DNA of 64,000 nt. Source: a virus. Below the pieces are notes generated by a model. That model searched no databases and had not been told where the DNA came from. It worked only from the letters and a program-made list of their open reading frames with translations. Within the stretch, counting starts at the first letter, position 1. Each line of letters starts with the position of its first letter. The position numbers and the translations under genes are program-made. The DNA lies in IMG/VR virus record IMGVR_UViG_3300042868_005761, positions 1-64,000 of that record; one strand, 5' to 3'. Positions 8,794-16,631 of the stretch are shown piece by piece.

Positions 8794-10790
8794 TGGCTAA
8801 GAACATGACAACCGAACAAAAAGAGGCTCTTATGAAGGCCAAGCAGGAACAGAGGGAGCTCATGGAGAAAATCTCCAAGCAGTTCCCCAAGTTCGCGACG
8901 AGCAACCTGATGGGTGTCAAGAAGCGTCTTCTTGCGCTGCAGGCTATTGGTGTAGATATGTACCGTCTTCGGTGTTTTGGCAAGCTTCGGATTGTCAAGA
9001 GCAAGTTCAAGGGGCGTGACAGACAAGTGAAAATCAAGACCATGAATGCTCCGGCATTCAACAAGTTTGCTAACATCTTGCTGGCAAACAAGGAAGTCTT
9101 TACCTGGTTTAACCAGGTTGCTCATGACCCGACCTGGGAAGCCTTCTGGGTCACAATTGAGAAACTGGCAAGGAAGCCGAAGACGCTTGATACCTGGTCG
9201 GCGGCCGAGTGGATGGTTGCCCGGAACCGCTTCAAGGACACTGTTGAGCTGGTCAATCAGCTTTCAGTCAAATTCCTTGGCAAGGAAATGGCGGAAGTCA
9301 AGACTACGGAGGTTGAAGTTACGGCTCTCTTTAACAAAGAGACGTACTACTTCCGCTATGTCAGTCCTCAGATGGCATGGGATGAGTGCAAGGACATTAA
9401 CTTGCGCTACTTCCCGCCACCAAACGACGCTGGCCGGTTCTGTGTCGGTGACGGTTACTACCAGCACCAAATGAAGTCTGGTAAGTACCATGGCTACATT
9501 GTCGACAAGACAGTGGACGCCAAGACGAACTCCTACAAGGGCGGAGAGAAGTTCTCCTTTGGGTTTGTCCTTGTCACCAGCGGCGGTGTTGCGGACTGGG
9601 GATTTGGTCCTGAGAACCAAGTTACCGGCGGTGAAGAGGAGCTTGCAAAGGCTATCTTCGGTGCTTCTCGTAGCGGAGGCCTCACAGGAGGCCAACCAGA
9701 AGAGCAATGGATCCGCATGATCATGGCTGACTGGTTTAACATGCGCCAGCCCACTTACAATCAGTGGTGCAGTCATATCGAGAAAATCGTAGACCTCCGC
9801 GGCTGGGATCCAACTGGTAAGCCAGACAATGGGTTCTATGAGCGAACAGACAAAAATGGGAAAATATTCCTAGAGTATTTCTACAATGGGAATATTACTG
9901 AGCGCCTGTTCCTCAATCCCAGGGGAGTCCGTCAAACCGCCTACGCAAGCACTTGGACTGCTGGAGCTGATGGGTTCTGTCAGAAACTAAATGAGACCAG
10001 TAGCACGGTTATGCGCTGGTATATGCAGGCACCGGATACTGCAAACATGCAAATACTGGCAGAGTATCAGCAGAACAAGCTCCACCGCCTACGTGACAGT
10101 AGCATACCTGATTCTCCGTATCACTCAGCGTATTGCGCTAAGACTGCCGGAGGAACCTTGTGGGAGCTAGCAAGCAAGCATAACTTGCCATGGGAACTTT
10201 ATAGCTTTGACATGGACAGCTCTTGGGAGAACGCCGAGTTTACCCGGCCTCATCTGTTTGGACTGTCTCGTAGCGACTTTGAAGTTGCTTTGTTGGAAGA
10301 GAAGAAACAGGAAGCTGTCTTCAGTCTTCGGACAAAGGATGCTATGACGTTACAAGAAATGAAACGTCAAATCCGGAAGTTCAACGAGATGGACAATTTC
10401 TTTGAACCTCAAATTCTCAAAATGAGATATGAGCGTAACGAACTGCAGTCTTGCAACAAGAGTGGGGTAAATGGTAAGGACACTGGAGACAAGCACTATC
10501 GACTTCTGCTCCAGAGACTTATCAATCTTCATGGCTACAAGTGGATGAAAACCGCAAGTGGCTATATGTTGGTAAGCCCAATCCTGGCCTACAACAATGC
10601 AGATCGTATCATGACTGACGCCCAAAGTCGAGCCATTGATATGGGGCTTGAGAAAACAAGCGGTCTTCGTTATAAGGATCGCCTTTACTTCTCCTATGGC
10701 ATTCTTACGCCAATGGCAGATGAAATTCTTCTTTACGACGCACGTGAAGGTCTTACGACACCCTATCGCGCAAGGATGGAGCAATGGTAG
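8793..10790 (+). CDS. Large protein sharing a domain with the first gene of the window
   Basis: 665 residues with no recognised family. The N-terminus is basic and helical. At about residues 213-270 it has GRFCVGDGYYQ, FGFVLVTSGGVADWGFGPEN, matching the order GRFC.G.G, YYQ, FG..LT, V.D.G.G..N in the protein at 235-2409. This is evidence for a shared domain, possibly a binding or inhibitor module. Start 8793 overlaps the upstream TAA by one base and is preceded by a GGAGG. The C-terminal 300 residues are rich in aromatic residues and look globular. Its stop overlaps the start of the next gene, so the four large genes here are probably translated from one mRNA. Confidence 0.7.
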   Translation: MAKNMTTEQKEALMKAKQEQRELMEKISKQFPKFATSNLMGVKKRLLALQAIGVDMYRLRCFGKLRIVKSKFKGRDRQVKIKTMNAPAFNKFANILLANKEVFTWFNQVAHDPTWEAFWVTIEKLARKPKTLDTWSAAEWMVARNRFKDTVELVNQLSVKFLGKEMAEVKTTEVEVTALFNKETYYFRYVSPQMAWDECKDINLRYFPPPNDAGRFCVGDGYYQHQMKSGKYHGYIVDKTVDAKTNSYKGGEKFSFGFVLVTSGGVADWGFGPENQVTGGEEELAKAIFGASRSGGLTGGQPEEQWIRMIMADWFNMRQPTYNQWCSHIEKIVDLRGWDPTGKPDNGFYERTDKNGKIFLEYFYNGNITERLFLNPRGVRQTAYASTWTAGADGFCQKLNETSSTVMRWYMQAPDTANMQILAEYQQNKLHRLRDSSIPDSPYHSAYCAKTAGGTLWELASKHNLPWELYSFDMDSSWENAEFTRPHLFGLSRSDFEVALLEEKKQEAVFSLRTKDAMTLQEMKRQIRKFNEMDNFFEPQILKMRYERNELQSCNKSGVNGKDTGDKHYRLLLQRLINLHGYKWMKTASGYMLVSPILAYNNADRIMTDAQSRAIDMGLEKTSGLRYKDRLYFSYGILTPMADEILLYDAREGLTTPYRARMEQW

Positions 10791-13700
10791 AAAACATGAA
10801 ACAGAACGTAACCATTCCGGTTACTGACAAGGAGGGTACTATGTACCGTAGCTATCGAGAGCATCTCGAATTCTCCGGGGTGAAGAGCCCCTATGCTGAC
10901 CTTCCGGGGTTTGAATCTCTCCTCGACCACCCTGTGGTTGAGAATGGACACAAGATCCCTGAGGGTTACGCGCCTCTCTTTGCCGTTTCCAGCATGGAAA
11001 CGCTGATGGTGCCTAAGGCGCTGAAGGCAAAGCTGGTGGGTGCCGTTGAGTACACCAGCAAAACCGCTCAGAAGGGCCGCAAGTATGCGCGTTCTATGAT
11101 GACGGCCACCTACAGCGGGCTTATCTCTGCGACTGGCAAGGTTGTGAACATGGCTGACTTGGATCCTGCCTACAAGGCAATCCAGGACGGTGTCCACTAC
11201 ATGGGTACCGCAGAGCTCACCCCTGGGCCTATGACGCAGGGCATGCAGGTGCGTCGTGTTGTTAAGCGCAAGGCGTACTACAAGGGCGCAATGGGTGCAG
11301 TCAAGGTCTGGGTTCCGCCCCATGTCTTCCTGCTGAGCTCGGAGGACAAGCAGGATCTCAAGCCTGATCTCTCTGACGATGTTGCGCTTATGGTGCAGCC
11401 GAGCGTTGGTGAGATGAAGTCTGAGCCTGGGGTTCTCCTCGGCGTTCAGAACTTGAGCGCTCTTTTCGGTCAGGTTCTCAATGATCCGCAGTTCCATGCG
11501 ATCCTCAATGAGATGATTGACTGGAACATCTCGCACTGGGATGACTACGTTAAGGATTCTCTCAAGAACCTCAATGGCGATGTCCTTGAGGCTACCGAGA
11601 CGTCCACAACGTTCAAGGCCAAGATCACCAAGATGCTGCTTAGTCTTGGTGTTCACCCTGGCGCAATTCCTGCTACTGTGACTACTCTAGTCAACAGTGT
11701 CAGCGAGGATGTCACGCAGAGCAAGCTGCGCATCAACGCGGTCACGAAGGACGGCCCTTGTGGCTTTACCTCGTATCCCCGCGCTCTTGTCTGGCGGATG
11801 TTCCGCGACCTGTGGCTCCATGAGGAGAAGCAGGGTGCCTTTGCAAACGAGACCGCTGGCCTGAAGAAGCGTCGTCTTCTCATCATGGCTGAGCTTGACC
11901 GCAAGGCAAAGATCGAGGAAGCGTTCAACGCCAAGTCGGAACAGATCCTTGCCAAGACGGGATTTGCGGCAATTGCTATCACGGCAGAAGCTGCGAAGAA
12001 CCTCAACGTTCCTGCTCTTAACATCCATGATGTAAAGGGTGAGAACGAGAAGGAGCTTGCCGTCAACCATCGGGATAGCCTTGGTGCTGCGGCTCGTTGG
12101 CCTACTTCGGCTAAGGTCGATGTGCGGGTCATCTATGTTGTCCTTCAGGACGACATGTTCCTGCACGCTACTGCATACTTCGGCAGCACGGAGATCATGC
12201 AGAAGGCTGTCCTCGTTAGCATGGACGGCGGTGACGCTGACGACAAGGCATTCTTCCTCTGCGGAAAGCTTGGTCTCCTTGCTCTTCGCTCTATGAATCT
12301 GCGTAACTTCAAGCTTTCGCAGTTCAAGCCGGAAGACGTTACGGGCACGTACGAGAAGGCTCATACCTTCCTCGCAACACTGCCTAGCCGCCTTGACCTT
12401 GTCAACAGCATTCCGAATGCTCACAAGCTGATGTCTTCGTACTTCAATGTTACGGAGATTGAGAAAGTATCTTCCAGTGGCCTTATCCGCTACGAGATCA
12501 CCAGTCTCACTGAGAAGCAGCAGCCTGCAGATCCTTCGGTTGTCGACAAGACTGCTGAAGAGAAGTGGGACATGATTCACCTTCCTGGCGACAATGAGTT
12601 TATGCCTCTCGTTGGCGCAATGGCAAATGCTCAGATGTTTGGCAGCTATTTGCTTGCCGACCTGATCATCCTGCCTGGTTCCATCAAGACGAAGCCTGCA
12701 CTTCTTGCCGCTTGCATGATGGAGGGTGAGATCTCCCTCGTTGTTGACGCAGCACAGAGCGGTACCGACTTCCCGGGCGCTTGGAAGGCTTGGCACAACA
12801 TTGACGCAGTCATGACCATGATTGCTGTGAGCTGGGTTCTCAACGACCGCAATGCAATGCGTGAGAATCCTGACGCTAAGCCGACTAAACTGACTGCTCT
12901 TAAGCCTGTCCGCAAGCGTCTTGGTGTTAGCCTTCTTTCCCTTGTAACTGCACCTGTTGCTGTGCGTTACACGGGAGAAGTCTCCGAGATCACTGGTCAG
13001 CGCATCATGGTTCCGGCTCTCTTCAAGGATGAAGAAGGCAAGATCCCGATGACCGCCAAGATCTGCCAGTCTCTTCGGCAGTCGGTTGTCACTGCAACTG
13101 GTCAGGCGGTTAAGGTCGACCATCCCATCATCCGTAGCTTCACTCGCTACTGGAAGACGATGACTACGAACCTTAAGACGTTCATCGATGAAGGCACCAG
13201 CAGCCAGACGGCTACCCTTCTCACCTCTACTCTTCAGGCATTCCTTGAAGAGCACGCGCATGACCTTGATCAGCTGATCAACAAGCATTACCGCGAAGAG
13301 CAGGAGCAGTATCAGGGTGAGTTCAACCTCACGACCTTCGGTAGCTTCATCTTCCGGCAGTACCACTCGCTTAATCGCTACACGCAGGATAACGGTCATG
13401 TCATGACTGTGCCTGACGCAATGAAGCACCGGTACAACGAGATCGACAAGATCCGTTACATGCTGAACGCTGAGGAGCTCAAGACCCTTCGTCGGGTTTA
13501 CGCTCAGAAGCCTATCCATCAGGCATTCGCTACACGCCATGAAGATCTCTGGCCGAAGTTCGTAGATGTGTACGGTGACAACGCCGAATACAAGTACGAG
13601 ATCTTTGTGCTTGCTGAGCTTATGTCTGCGCTTGGTACGTCTGCAGAGACGGCTATCACGCTCTCCATGGGCAAGGGTAAGATCGAATTCCTCCTTGACG

Positions 13701-15199
13701 AGGATGGCGAGAAGACGAAGTTCATCGATTCTGATGCGATTGACGCGCAGGGTGAGCTTACCTCCAGCGGTGGTTACAGCCGCAAGATGTACTTCACTTC
13801 TACTGCAAACTACAAGGGCTACGCAGAAGTTCTCTGCAAGTTCCTTGAGGATGCTGCCGTGAAGAAGACTCAGGATAAGCTTCTTGCTGCCGACGTTCGC
13901 GCCGCCTTCCTCATTCGTGAGAGCAAGGATGGTAAGACTGTTGATCCTCAGTCCCTTGTTGGCCTCAGCATCCAGCAGCTCCTCAGCGACAACCGCATCC
14001 AGCTTGCATACGGTGGACAGCGCGGTAACCCTGACCAGGACCATCGCGCCGCCGCAGTTGCTTACTTGGTCTTCCGCAAGACCAGTGAGACTCGCAAGGC
14101 ATTCGATGAGATCGGTGCCTTCAAGGGCAAGACTCAGTGGCAGATTGCCGGCATGATGGGCTACCACGGTACTCTCAACAACTTCTTCAGCGGTGCTACC
14201 GTTGAGGCAAGCGAAGTGGAGAAGCGTGACGGTCATGGTGCCAACGGCAAGACCTACACTCGTAACTTCGTCTGGCTGACCTTCAAGGGTCAAGAGCCGG
14301 TCAAGCCGGAGCCTCCTCCCGAGAAGGAGTTCTTCGATATCTCTGCTTCTGAGAATATCGACTACGACAAGATGCTGGAGAGCGCAGGCATGGCAGACTT
14401 CAACTTTGAAGATGCCTTTGGTTCTGAGAATCCAGTCAGCGCTGAAGAGCTGGAGCAGTATGCTACCGAGTACGACAGTGACGAGGAAGAGTCTGAGACT
14501 CAAATCTTCAGTGAAGTACTTAAAGGCACGTACACTGCGGCACAGCCTGTACAACTTGTAATGGTCAACGGCAAGTGGCAGCCTAAGAACATGGCAGATG
14601 TCAATTGGGTCCCGGTTGACGCTCCTGCTGTTGAAGCCAAGCCTGCTCCTGCTGTGCCTGTTGTTGCCGTGGAAGCAAAGCCCTACAGGATTGCATTCAC
14701 TGGTCATCGCCCCGAAAAGATTGGCGGCTATGACGAGAATCATCCTCTGCGTGTTGCTGTAAAGAATGCAATCGCAGATGCATTGAAGCGTGCCATTGCC
14801 AAGTACAGTGCAACTCGTGAGATCATCGTCGTTACTGGTGGTGCTCTTGGTGTTGACACTGATGCCGCACGTGAGGCTCACAAGCTTGGCCTGAAGTTCA
14901 TCGTGGCTCGTCCTTGCAGCGACCATGGTGATTACTTCAAGGGTGACGAAGCTAAGATGCGTTACAAGAAGATGCTTGCTCTTGCTCATCAAGTTGTCCT
15001 TGTCAATAAGAAAGGCTACGACCTTGCAGGCAAAGAGAAGTGTCTCCACGCACGGAACTACTGGATGGTTGATAACTGCGAGGCGGTTGTCGCAATCTGG
15101 GATGGTTCTCCGAGTGGCACATCCAACTGTGTCAACTACGCCAAGAAGGTCAATCGTCCAATGATTATCATCAACCCGAACGACCTTGCAAAGAAGTAG
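10784..15199 (+). CDS. Giant 1471-residue protein with C-terminal SLOG-like Rossmann domain; body possibly a divergent polymerase
   Basis: The last 170 residues (from about 1300) begin IAFTGHRPEKIGGY and contain VVTGGALGVDTDAAREA and VAIWDGSPSGTSNCV, which match SLOG/DprA-like nucleotide-sensing Rossmann domains. An acidic linker (about 1190-1260) joins this to a large body. The body is unrecognised but carries DGGDADDK at residues 481-488 and, about 165 residues later, MEGEISLVVDAAQSG. The order and spacing recall the metal-binding GGDxDGD loop and the later AVDxxKTG motif of QDE-1/YonO-type single-chain RNA polymerases. The third Asp is Lys here, so this is only a hypothesis. Starts: 10784, overlapping the upstream stop, or 10841 after AAGGAG. 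Confidence 0.7.
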   Translation: MVENMKQNVTIPVTDKEGTMYRSYREHLEFSGVKSPYADLPGFESLLDHPVVENGHKIPEGYAPLFAVSSMETLMVPKALKAKLVGAVEYTSKTAQKGRKYARSMMTATYSGLISATGKVVNMADLDPAYKAIQDGVHYMGTAELTPGPMTQGMQVRRVVKRKAYYKGAMGAVKVWVPPHVFLLSSEDKQDLKPDLSDDVALMVQPSVGEMKSEPGVLLGVQNLSALFGQVLNDPQFHAILNEMIDWNISHWDDYVKDSLKNLNGDVLEATETSTTFKAKITKMLLSLGVHPGAIPATVTTLVNSVSEDVTQSKLRINAVTKDGPCGFTSYPRALVWRMFRDLWLHEEKQGAFANETAGLKKRRLLIMAELDRKAKIEEAFNAKSEQILAKTGFAAIAITAEAAKNLNVPALNIHDVKGENEKELAVNHRDSLGAAARWPTSAKVDVRVIYVVLQDDMFLHATAYFGSTEIMQKAVLVSMDGGDADDKAFFLCGKLGLLALRSMNLRNFKLSQFKPEDVTGTYEKAHTFLATLPSRLDLVNSIPNAHKLMSSYFNVTEIEKVSSSGLIRYEITSLTEKQQPADPSVVDKTAEEKWDMIHLPGDNEFMPLVGAMANAQMFGSYLLADLIILPGSIKTKPALLAACMMEGEISLVVDAAQSGTDFPGAWKAWHNIDAVMTMIAVSWVLNDRNAMRENPDAKPTKLTALKPVRKRLGVSLLSLVTAPVAVRYTGEVSEITGQRIMVPALFKDEEGKIPMTAKICQSLRQSVVTATGQAVKVDHPIIRSFTRYWKTMTTNLKTFIDEGTSSQTATLLTSTLQAFLEEHAHDLDQLINKHYREEQEQYQGEFNLTTFGSFIFRQYHSLNRYTQDNGHVMTVPDAMKHRYNEIDKIRYMLNAEELKTLRRVYAQKPIHQAFATRHEDLWPKFVDVYGDNAEYKYEIFVLAELMSALGTSAETAITLSMGKGKIEFLLDEDGEKTKFIDSDAIDAQGELTSSGGYSRKMYFTSTANYKGYAEVLCKFLEDAAVKKTQDKLLAADVRAAFLIRESKDGKTVDPQSLVGLSIQQLLSDNRIQLAYGGQRGNPDQDHRAAAVAYLVFRKTSETRKAFDEIGAFKGKTQWQIAGMMGYHGTLNNFFSGATVEASEVEKRDGHGANGKTYTRNFVWLTFKGQEPVKPEPPPEKEFFDISASENIDYDKMLESAGMADFNFEDAFGSENPVSAEELEQYATEYDSDEEESETQIFSEVLKGTYTAAQPVQLVMVNGKWQPKNMADVNWVPVDAPAVEAKPAPAVPVVAVEAKPYRIAFTGHRPEKIGGYDENHPLRVAVKNAIADALKRAIAKYSATREIIVVTGGALGVDTDAAREAHKLGLKFIVARPCSDHGDYFKGDEAKMRYKKMLALAHQVVLVNKKGYDLAGKEKCLHARNYWMVDNCEAVVAIWDGSPSGTSNCVNYAKKVNRPMIIINPNDLAKK

Positions 15200-15234
15200 C
15201 AGAACATAACACTGCACGTAAGGAATAGATAACA

Positions 15235-15528
15235 ATGAAAAAGTCATTTAATGGCCACATCATTGAAACAAACCGTAAACCAAAGCCAACCGGCACTATT
15301 AGGGCATGGGATGGTACTTTGGTTGGAGCAGGAGAAGTTGTGATCTGTGTTGATTTGCGTATCAACAAAGGTTACTATGTACTTCGCCATGAGATTCAAA
15401 TCTTCTTTGACATCAAAGATCCTCCTCCGAAATGGGTTACCCAAAAGGAGAATGAGCACAATGCAAAGATGGCTCGCGGTCTTCTGGAAATGCTAGAAGC
15501 AAACAGAAAGAAGAACGGCGATAACTAG
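15235..15528 (+). CDS. Small protein of unknown function
   Basis: 97 residues, no recognised family. It begins with a beta-rich segment (GTIRAWDGTLVGAGEVVICVD) and ends in a charged helix. The start has an AAGGA site about 14 bases upstream and is the only ATG giving a full frame. It is the last gene before a clear terminator at 15532. Confidence 0.6.
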   Translation: MKKSFNGHIIETNRKPKPTGTIRAWDGTLVGAGEVVICVDLRINKGYYVLRHEIQIFFDIKDPPPKWVTQKENEHNAKMARGLLEMLEANRKKNGDN

Positions 15529-15531
15529 AGA

Positions 15532-15563
15532 ATAGCCTACCATCACAGGTGGGCTATTTTTTT
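15532..15563 (+). terminator. Rho-independent terminator
   Basis: A ten-pair stem (ATAGCCTACC with GGTGGGCTAT, one T-G pair) with a six-base loop is followed by a run of seven T's. It sits four bases after the stop of the 97-residue gene and closes the large left operon. Confidence 0.85.
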
Positions 15564-15684
15564 CTTTCATCCAAAAAAGGTCCAATTACTCCGCTGCCTC
15601 GCTTACGCTCGGCTGTCCGTTCGCATGTTTGTCTTCGCTTGTAGGGCTCGCTTCGCTCGGCGCAACCGCTTCGCTCGCTTCGCT

Positions 15685-15704
15685 GGGGCTATCGCCCCTT
15701 TTTT
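15685..15704 (+). terminator. Repeated GGGGC-TATC-GCCCC terminator, copy 1
   Basis: GGGGC, loop TATC, GCCCC, then a run of six T's. The preceding 90 bases are rich in repeated GCTTCGCTCG-like words and hold no gene. The same hairpin plus the downstream word TTTCTGCGGAG recurs 75 bases later. Confidence 0.8.
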
Positions 15705-15757
15705 CTGCGGAGTCCAGATGTCCTGGCTCCCGTTTGGTCCAGCGTGATGGACTGCGA

Positions 15758-15779
15758 GAGGGGCTATCGCCCCTTGTTT
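15758..15779 (+). terminator. Repeated GGGGC-TATC-GCCCC terminator, copy 2
   Basis: Identical stem and loop to the copy at 15685, with the T-run interrupted by one G, then the same TTTCTGCGGAG word. It lies directly upstream of the SSB gene and may insulate it from read-through. Confidence 0.75.
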
Positions 15780-15824
15780 CTGCGGAGAGGAGGATGGTCC
15801 TTCTCTCCACACTGGAGCGCACCC

Positions 15825-16250
15825 ATGAGCATGGGCTTTGAGCGTACTCAGGTCGTCGGCAACCTTGGAGCCGACCCTATTCTCCTGACGGGCCAGTCGG
15901 GAACTTCCATCTGCGCCATGCGCGTCGCTGTCAACCGCAAGGTCAAGGGCGTCGCTGTCGTGAAGTGGCGGGACGTCGTGTGCTTCGGTGCACTCGCGGA
16001 GAACATGGCGAAGATCCTCAAGAAGGGCGACACCGTGTTCGTGGACGGAACCCCCGAAGACGAAGAGTTCCTCCGCAAGGATGGCTCCAAGGGCTTCGCC
16101 GTCAAGATCCTCGCCAACGTCGTCGTCAAGACTGGCTCCCCCGCTGGCGCTTCGGCTCCGACTGCGGCTTCGGCTGCGGGCGGTGACGCGGCTGCGGAGG
16201 CCCTTGCGGCGCTTCGCGAGACTGCCAGCGTCCCGACCGACCCCTTCTAG
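15825..16250 (+). CDS. ssb: Single-stranded DNA-binding protein (SSB), first copy
   Basis: OB-fold SSB that coats single-stranded DNA in replication and repair. From the ATG at 15825 it has the opening VVGNLGADP, the core VKWRDVVCFGALAENMAKILKKGD, a Gly/Ala-rich linker, and the acidic-hydrophobic tip VPTDPF that in bacterial SSBs recruits partner enzymes. Length 141 residues fits the family. The ATG at 15825 follows a TGGAG word, and upstream in-frame ATGs have no SD and fall in the terminator repeat. It is GC-richer than its right-hand neighbours. A second, distinct SSB lies at 20044. Confidence 0.9.
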   Translation: MSMGFERTQVVGNLGADPILLTGQSGTSICAMRVAVNRKVKGVAVVKWRDVVCFGALAENMAKILKKGDTVFVDGTPEDEEFLRKDGSKGFAVKILANVVVKTGSPAGASAPTAASAAGGDAAAEALAALRETASVPTDPF

Positions 16251-16267
16251 GGCGCAGGTCGAGCCTC

Positions 16268-16303
16268 AACCCCCCTTCGCCCTAGCGGGCGTCGGGGGGT
16301 TTC
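16268..16303 (+). terminator. Strong two-part terminator after ssb
   Basis: The outer stem AACCCCCC/GGGGGGTT encloses the inner stem GCCC-TAGC-GGGC, 18 bases after the SSB stop. The T-tract is short, so termination may be partial. Confidence 0.7.
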
Positions 16304-16360
16304 GGAGCCCTGTCTTCGCTGAGTAAAAATAGGCCCGCAACTCCGCTTAGTATAGATACA

Positions 16361-16382
16361 GAGGGGCTATCGCCCCTTTTTT
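16361..16382 (+). terminator. Repeated GGGGC-TATC-GCCCC terminator, copy 3
   Basis: GAGGGGC, TATC, GCCCCTTTTTT: the same hairpin as at 15685 with a run of six T's. It lies upstream of a small gene and of the large structured RNA. Confidence 0.85.
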
Positions 16383-16418
16383 CGGTGGATAGGCAATTCT
16401 GCTTATATGGAGGAAGTC

Positions 16419-16628
16419 ATGTTGATGAGTGCTGCTGCGATCTTGACTGATAGTTTTGAGAAGGTTCAGAAGGAGACTCTGAGCCTGGATGACGTGAACC
16501 ATGAGTCTTATGACCCGTGGGATGCCATCAATGAGCGTCTCGATGAGAAGAAGTACGAGGAAGATGCCAACACTGGCTCTGACTCGCTGATTGAAGCCGT
16601 GCATACGGCCCGCCGTTTCTTTATCTAG
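16419..16628 (+). CDS. Small acidic protein of unknown function
   Basis: 69 residues from the ATG at 16419. The SD GGAGG lies eight bases upstream and itself overlaps an in-frame ATG at 16407, which is therefore a less likely start. The protein is acidic, with no membrane segment and no recognised family. It is the last coding sequence before the 16.63-17.5 kb RNA region, and its stop is followed at once by an AGTC-TTCG-GACT hairpin. Confidence 0.5.
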   Translation: MLMSAAAILTDSFEKVQKETLSLDDVNHESYDPWDAINERLDEKKYEEDANTGSDSLIEAVHTARRFFI

Positions 16629-16631
16629 TCT

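Noticed and set aside
11687-15247. Very long minus-strand open frame opposite the giant gene
   Set aside because: It is antisense to a frame with recognisable SLOG motifs and SD sites. Its translation is low-complexity, and long antisense frames are expected with this codon bias.
15586-15822. Minus-strand frame through the GCTTCGCTCG repeats
   Set aside because: It is produced by the repeat words and the two terminators. Composition is low-complexity and it has no start signal.
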